Shown piece by piece: positions 58,439 to 64,000 of a DNA stretch of 64,000 bases; the stretch's first letter is position 1, and each line of letters begins with the position of its first letter. The stretch covers positions 136,460-200,459 of the forward strand of contig KV425573.1 in assembly GCA_001632425.1 (NCBI GenBank), in the 5' to 3' direction. Below the pieces are notes generated by a model. It was not told where the DNA came from. It did not search any database and saw nothing but the letters and a program-made list of their open reading frames with translations. Both the position numbers and the translations under genes were made by a program. The stretch comes from Neolentinus lepideus HHB14362 ss-1. Taxonomy: Eukaryota > Basidiomycota > Agaricomycetes > Gloeophyllales > Gloeophyllaceae.

Positions 58439-60985
58439 ATGGACATCCCCGCCTTGCCTATTCCTCTTCTTCTCCTATTACATCTCCATCTTCTAAATTA
58501 CCCTTATGCGAATAATCTAGAATATGACGAAAACATCTTCAATGGACAGTCGAGAGGGATCCGTGAACGCGCAAAGACCATGGAGGACATATGCCATTTC
58601 TTAGTAGGAAAGATTGAAGGAAATGCTAGATCTGTGAGTAATGAGTTCATGCGCATAAATTAATGGCGGCTGAGTCCCTTCTTGAAGATATTCTCTGTAT
58701 ATCCATGTTTGCAACCCGCAGACTCTACTGCTTTTCGGACATCTCTCACTAAGTACTTGGAAAGCGTTCGACACAGAGCTATAGACGTGAAGCCCGGTGG
58801 CAGTAATGCCGTTTCATCAGCCAAGGATACAATTGGCAAGAGCACGGACAGGGACTACGAGAGAAAGCTAGAGTGGTGGTGGAAGGACGTGATGGTCCGG
58901 AAATCGTTGTTGGAGGAGTGCTCCGGTGACAAGTAAGGGTTCCGAAAGCGACTGTGCCCACACATTGTTGATGCTAGTCAGATTTGAGCGACTGATGCTT
59001 GCGCTATCAACACATGCCTTTGCCAAGATGTTGAAGGAGTTGACCGCTGGGTCTGGGTCTGACTCATCAGCGGCAGCTTCTGTGAGTATCCCGTACCCGC
59101 TCACTGCTCTGGAAAAGTGTCTTATTCGCCCGATAAAGATGTTGGGTCCTGAGATGATAGAGTATTCTGAGCTGCTGGCATCTATTCAATCAAGCCGGCG
59201 CGCATGGGAGCGTTCAGCTGCGGAGCTTCTGCGGCAGCAGGCTGATCTGAAGTCGTTGCGTGTCCGTACACATCTACACTCGGCGGATACCTGCTAATGC
59301 TTAACGGGTGCATCATTCCCAATATACAGGATCGCCTTGCTGTCTCAGGCCAAGGCACTGAAATGAAATACGACAGGCTCACCACCGATCGTTTATTGAT
59401 GCTAGCTGATTCGAGGCAGCAAGATCTGTTGAAGAGCTACTGGAAAAGTGAGCTTGGACAGAGTGCACTCAACAATGTTGTAGACGCTGCTGGTGTCCGA
59501 CGATGTCCCACCCCTGTCAATGATGTGGAAGGACGTGGCAATATACCTGGTGCAACCTCGGAAAATAAGGGTATTTCTAACAATTTGGTGAGCAATGCAA
59601 TCACATTGTGGCCTCGTGTCTGACAGACTCAAACAGGGATCTCATCTTGCGCCGCAATCACTGCCGATAGCCGCTGCCCACCACCCTGTTCATATGCGCA
59701 AACTGGAGAAATCCGTGTTCGACAAGCCAAGGAAACTAGCGACGCAAACAAACCCGGTTCAAGATCGACTGGAGGAGGGCAGGCCGTCGACTGGATCGCA
59801 CGCACTGATCACCATGGCCGAGCCACTAGACACAGAGAAACGGATACAACGTGCTTTACAAGATGCGCTTGCGAGAACGCGAAGGGTCGGAAATGAACTC
59901 GGCGAGGGTATGCAAGAGCTTCGAAAACGAATCAATTGGCCGACGAGAGAGATCAGCGATTCCCGTTTTGAGTTGTGGACTGCAGCGTCGGTGGAGGCCT
60001 CTGCTATTGATTTCAATGTTGGTGTCTCGACTCCGTCTCTTCACAATGAAGTGATCTGGATCTCACGCTCTTATTGATAGTCTCCTTTGTCGTCGGAACT
60101 GTTAGCGACACTTTCTTTGGCACCGATTCCTTCTTCTCAAGACGTATTGGAAGATAGAATCAGACACATCCGCGGGAGCCTTCTTCCCCCATTTCCTGAC
60201 GTCCCAAGGATCAACCAAAGCACTGAACAAAGTAGTAGTCCAATGCCGATCGAGAAATTGTATGGGAACGTCTCAGTGGAAGTACGGGACCCACCAGCGA
60301 CTCGTAACTCAGCGACCCAACCGTCGTCCACTAAATCACTTCGGACACCTCACGAGGCGTATGTAACGTCTACTCCGCCGAAGCCTGTCATATCCAAATC
60401 CACACGTGTGCAGAAGGCAGCGACAAAAAAGGCTACTAAGTCCTCCCACTCACGAGCGGTTCAGCCATGGACAGATGGCAAACATTCTCGACGGAAATCT
60501 AAGGTTAATCTGGCTCTCACACAAAGGAAGACGCACAATGACGAATCAGACAAGGTGAATAACATGCTTCCAGGACATCGAAGTGATATAACTGATCCTT
60601 TGTCTGTGTCAAGATTGTGGACGATATCCAGAATATATCGACCTCCTGTCCGGACGATATCGATAATCCTATATATGCGACGCCGAAACAGAAATCTGGT
60701 AGTGCGATAACACTCATGACAAGGTCTGCCGTGAAGACAAAGAAGGTTGCGCCAGCCCGTCGGTCCCTCCACCCAGACAAAGTGGATGACGAACCGGACG
60801 TTTTGCTGCCTAAGGCTCCGGATGCTGGGGGCGATGCTGAGTGGACCGACGATGAGGATCGCCCTGCCCCAGACAATGGCGAATCTGACGAGGATCAGCA
60901 GTATGAAGGAAATAGCATGAGCCTGGCTGATATCCTCCTGCGGGTGGGCGACACGACTCAATTCGATCTGCTTGGTACGTTGTGA
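58439..60985 (+). CDS. HAUS augmin-like complex subunit 6 N-domain protein
   Basis: Augmin recruits gamma-tubulin to spindle microtubules. Seven exons (58439-58633, 58688-58932, 58982-59261, 59330-59587, 59637-60023, 60081-60554, 60614-60985) give about 736 residues. The N-terminus MDIPALPIPLLLLLHLHLLN, then TMEDICHFLVGKIEG, VYPCLQPADSTAFRTSLTKY and FERLMLALSTHAFAKML resemble the HAUS6 N-terminal domain. A helical part follows: SRRAWERSAAELLRQQADLKSLRDRL. The C-terminal half is disordered, basic then acidic (WTDDEDRPAPDN). Exon 3 contains a possible extra in-frame 57-nt intron (59083-59139). The family call is from memory of the domain pattern. The first part is duplicated in broken form at 48791-50002. 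Confidence 0.68.
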
Positions 60986-62467
60986 TTCAATTATGATTAT
61001 GCTTCTAGATCGGTGACGAATGGGTGTTGTGCTCGCCCTTCATTTTAGATGGTGCACGGCTTAACCTCGCTGATCAGAGTATGGCATGGGGTTGAAGGTG
61101 TATTCGATCAATGTGAATACATGGGTGCCGGCGATCGCATTCCTTTGCCTTGAGCTTTCACGTGAAGAGCTGCTTCATCTCGCTGATTCTGTTGTTACTA
61201 TTGATCACTGAATTGTTGAAGTGCATAATCAGTGATGAGAGAGCGTCGAGAACTGTTTCTTGACCGTTTATTGAGGCGTTCCATTTTCCCTAAGACTCGA
61301 CACCGATCGTACCAATGGGCGGCTGCCTCGTGTAGATGATGCATACGCATGTATCCCAATATTATTGGATACGCGCATGAGCGACGATCCTCTCCGTATG
61401 GCCAGGATAACGTTATCCCTTGCATTCGCTATCCACTATTCCGGGTACCAGAACGCAACACACTTGAGGGTACTGTGTACAACCCTGACCGTAGCACAGA
61501 TTTCGCTGGAAGGACGCTATCGTAAGCGAAGCCAGGCGAACGAGACGTCTGTCCAGCAATGCAGACCTTTAAATTCATAGTGATATAGCGTCAACAGACA
61601 GTGAGATTACTTTCAATCGCAGTCTACCGACATCACCGATATAGCCAGCTTGTACAACCTGAATCTGCTGGTCTCGCCAAACCTAGGGTTGAGTCTCTGT
61701 ATGGTTAGAATAATCCTTGTATTCGTTGTCCGCTATTCCGGGATCCAGAAGGGAGAGAAGCAATTAATGTCACACACCTGAGAGCATTGTGTACAACCGT
61801 GACCGTAGCACAAATTTCGCCGGAATGATACAGCTTCCGTAGGGCGAGACGAACCATCTATCCAACAATTCAGACCTCTCATAGTGATATAGCGTCAGCG
61901 GAAAGTGTGATTACTCCCAATCGCAGTCTGACAAATATTACCGATAGCCAGTTTGTGCAACCTGAATCAGCTGGTCGAGCCAAACCTGGGATGAGTGCCT
62001 CTTTCTGTCAGACTAACGAGGGGCCATACGAACAGGGAAATTTAGTAACAAGATTTGACGGTCAAAGGCCTCGAGACACTGGAAAGGCCTTTTGTCAGAT
62101 GAAAAGGGGGCTGCGTATACCGCATTTGATGATAAGATGATATTTGGCGGGCGGGAACTGAGCAAGGAGACGATTATTCGCAAGGAGGACTATACTCGAC
62201 CCACGATCCCGAATGCGTCACGGATCCTGTTGGTGAAAGTTGAATGAGAAGAAAGACCTTACGATATCTATATCCATAGGCTTGTACCGGTGTGCTTGTT
62301 GAATCAATACTGTCCGTTGGACGCACGCATGTCGCAGTTCTCCAAAGCGCTACGGATCTACTCAACAGGAGGCCACGCGAGCATATTCACACGCCATTCA
62401 AATCCACTGCACCCAATCTCGCGCGGAGGAGCAGCAAAACGACACCCAAAATCCTCAAGACGTCAAG
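60986..62467. other. Intergenic with a tandem repeat
   Basis: 1.5 kb between the HAUS6-like gene and eL37. Apart from the 303-bp duplication no gene is seen. The last few hundred bases should hold the ribosomal protein promoter. Confidence 0.5.
61390..62005. repeat. Imperfect tandem duplication, period about 303 bp
   Basis: The landmarks CTCYGTATGG, ATTCGYTRTCCRCTATTCCGG, TGTGTACAACCSTGACCGTA, AGTGATATAGCGTCARC and the AATCGCAGTCT segment occur in the same order in both copies (61390-61692 and 61693-62005) with many substitutions and small indels. The second copy keeps a short open frame (61907-62140) that resembles nothing known. Could be a decayed gene fragment or a non-coding repeat. Confidence 0.7.
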
Positions 62468-63354
62468 ATGGTGAGTCTGTGCCAGTTTATTCGCCTCTGA
62501 ACGCTCTGTAAGAGGGGTGGGATGTGTTGGGGGAGAGGAGGATGGGAGGGAATGGGTGGATGGGGTGGATGGACTTTGGTTGGGTCGGATGACTTGGATG
62601 TGGGATTGGGCGTTGTGGGATTGGGTCTCGTTTCCTGTCAAGGTGTATCGTACCCTTCGCAGACGGATGCTGACGACGGTTTTGTTTCGTTTGTTAGACT
62701 AAAGGTTCGTTTGGGTGGTCTAAGCGGATGGCCTAAAGGGAACTGATCTTGGGACATGTTCTGTACTGACGCCATATAGGTACCTCGTCTTTCGGGTGCG
62801 TTTATACGTTATTTCGCTTGTACTCTGTGTTTCTGACTTCCCTCTGCTCCTATATCTATTGATTCTCCCCGCTCGAACGAACTTCAACATGAACCGGTCC
62901 CAATACCTATATTCCCCCGACTACCCTCTCATTACCGACTTTGCTGGTGATCTTATGCTCACAGTAAGCGGCACACAAAGTCGCACACGATCTGCCGCCG
63001 CTGCGGCAACCGCGCCTTCCACAAGCAGCACAAAAGTGCGTTTCTTCCTTCCCTGTTTCCCTCTTGCTCCTTTTCCGTTCCCAAGCTCACATTGGCCTGG
63101 ATATCTGCAGCTTGCGCGCAATGCGGCTACCCCTCCGCCAAGATCCGGTCGTACGAGTGGGGGCAGAAGGCCAAGCGCAGAAAGACGACGGGCTCCGGGC
63201 GGATGCGCTACCTCAAGACCGTCTCCCGGCGGTTCAAGAACGGGTTCCGGTTCGTCTTGGCCGAGACTGTGTATTATACGTGAAGTTTGCTGACGAAAGA
63301 TGCAGGGAGAATACCGTCGCGAAGAAGCGTACGCGGGCGACGACGGAGGCGTAA
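62468..63354 (+). CDS. RPL37: 60S ribosomal protein eL37
   Basis: Component of the large ribosomal subunit. Six exons: 62468-62470 (only the ATG), 62698-62704 (7 nt), 62780-62795, 62965-63035, 63111-63249 and 63306-63354, giving about 94 residues. The assembled start is [20 protein letters not shown]. The zinc ribbon cysteines are in [12 protein letters not shown] and [20 protein letters not shown]. The rest, [24 protein letters not shown], is nearly invariant in eukaryotes; this confirms the tiny exons. The introns (227 and 169 nt for the longest) are larger than elsewhere in the window, common in ribosomal protein genes. Confidence 0.95.
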
Positions 63355-64000
63355 GCTTGCCTGCCCGCGTGTTGTAGCTTATGAGGTCTCGCTGCTGCTG
63401 TGTTTTTACTGCATTTCAGAATACATGATAGTATGCTATGCTATGCCATTACCTCGTACGTGTGAGGGGCGAGTAAGGTTATGTGGCGCGAGCTATGGAA
63501 TGGAAGGGCTTCGTATCTTGGGAGATCATGCGGAACTCTGCACTCATGATCAGTCAAAGTGATGCAGCTCGCAGCTGCTATCATTTGAGGGGTTCTGTAA
63601 AAATTTACAGGATAGTTCGTAGCGGGAGAACGAGCCAGGGGCATGTTCTCTTTTAGGCAGCATTCATATGACTATTGTCTCCCTTCTGGCAGAGATTGAA
63701 GACCATACTTTGGGTGGAAGAGGATACAGAACGATGCCGGCGTCGAAGCCCAAATCAAGTCGCATTGATGGAGGCCATCACGCGCGGGCCAATTTAGTCA
63801 TGGATCTGATCACCGTTGCGGATGTGTACACTGTAGAATACCGTCGTATCAAATGATGTCTCACACAAGCTGAACAGTGCTGGTGGTGTCTGAAGCTTGG
63901 AGATCACTAGCTGCTCAAGTAGTTGTGTAAAAACCATGGATTTTACAGTACCCTTCAATTGATAGTGATAGGCAAGGTGTTCACGTTCATGTACAATGTC
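63355..64000. other. Right edge, no confident gene
   Basis: 650 bp downstream of eL37. Short frames only (for example 63668-63856) without motifs. Confidence 0.45.

Larger units (their letters stand above)
56352..59689. repeat. Right arm of the 3.3-kb inverted duplication
   Basis: Reverse complement of 48791-52079. Contains an intact protease gene and the 5' part of an intact-looking HAUS6-like gene that continues past the arm, so this arm is the likely source and the left arm the copy. Confidence 0.85.

Noticed and set aside
62471..62964. snoRNA inside the long eL37 introns
   Set aside because: No convincing paired C/D or H/ACA boxes could be found by eye.

Overview
The window is nuclear DNA of a filamentous basidiomycete, most likely a mushroom-forming Agaricomycete. 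The genes are dense and on both strands, and most are broken by many 45-75 nt GT-AG introns. There is a FunK1 kinase of the mushroom type, a short intron-containing tRNA, and typical fungal housekeeping genes (CWC27, UBC6, thymidylate kinase, MKT1, eL37). Exon boundaries below were worked out by hand from splice signals, reading phase and family motifs; every multi-exon model given closes in frame.

Layout: 0.5-3.0 kb FunK1 kinase; 4.6-5.3 kb oxidoreductase-like (OXLD1-type) protein; 6.2-8.2 kb low-complexity Ser/Pro-rich protein; 10.3-13.3 kb NTF2-like nuclear protein; 13.4 kb tRNA-Val(AAC). Then 13.9-29.1 kb holds what I consider the main content: a mycosporine biosynthesis cluster. It contains an MFS transporter, an aldo-keto reductase, an NRPS-like A-T-R reductase, an ATP-grasp ligase, a DDGS-type sugar phosphate cyclase and an O-methyltransferase. 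The order is followed by CWC27, UBC6, thymidylate kinase, a TA-flanked MITE just upstream of a GH76 mannanase, a small zinc-finger protein and MKT1. A gene-poor stretch covers 44.3-48.8 kb.

From 48.8 to 59.7 kb two inverted arms of about 3.3 kb flank a siderophore-iron transporter. Each arm holds an intact secreted aspartic protease. The right arm also carries the 5' part of an augmin HAUS6-like gene that continues to 61.0 kb; the left arm carries only a broken fragment of it. The window ends with a 303-bp tandem repeat and the ribosomal protein gene eL37.

How the genes work together: cyclase, methyltransferase and ATP-grasp are the three-step route known from cyanobacteria (sedoheptulose 7-phosphate to 4-deoxygadusol to an amino-acid mycosporine). 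Fungal mycosporines such as mycosporine-glutaminol and mycosporine-serinol carry an alcohol where the amino acid had a carboxyl. The neighbouring adenylation-thiolation-reductase enzyme and aldo-keto reductase are the kind of enzymes that could make that alcohol, and the MFS protein could export or compartmentalise the product. The assignment of the three core enzymes is strong; the reductive tailoring role is inference from gene content and chemistry.
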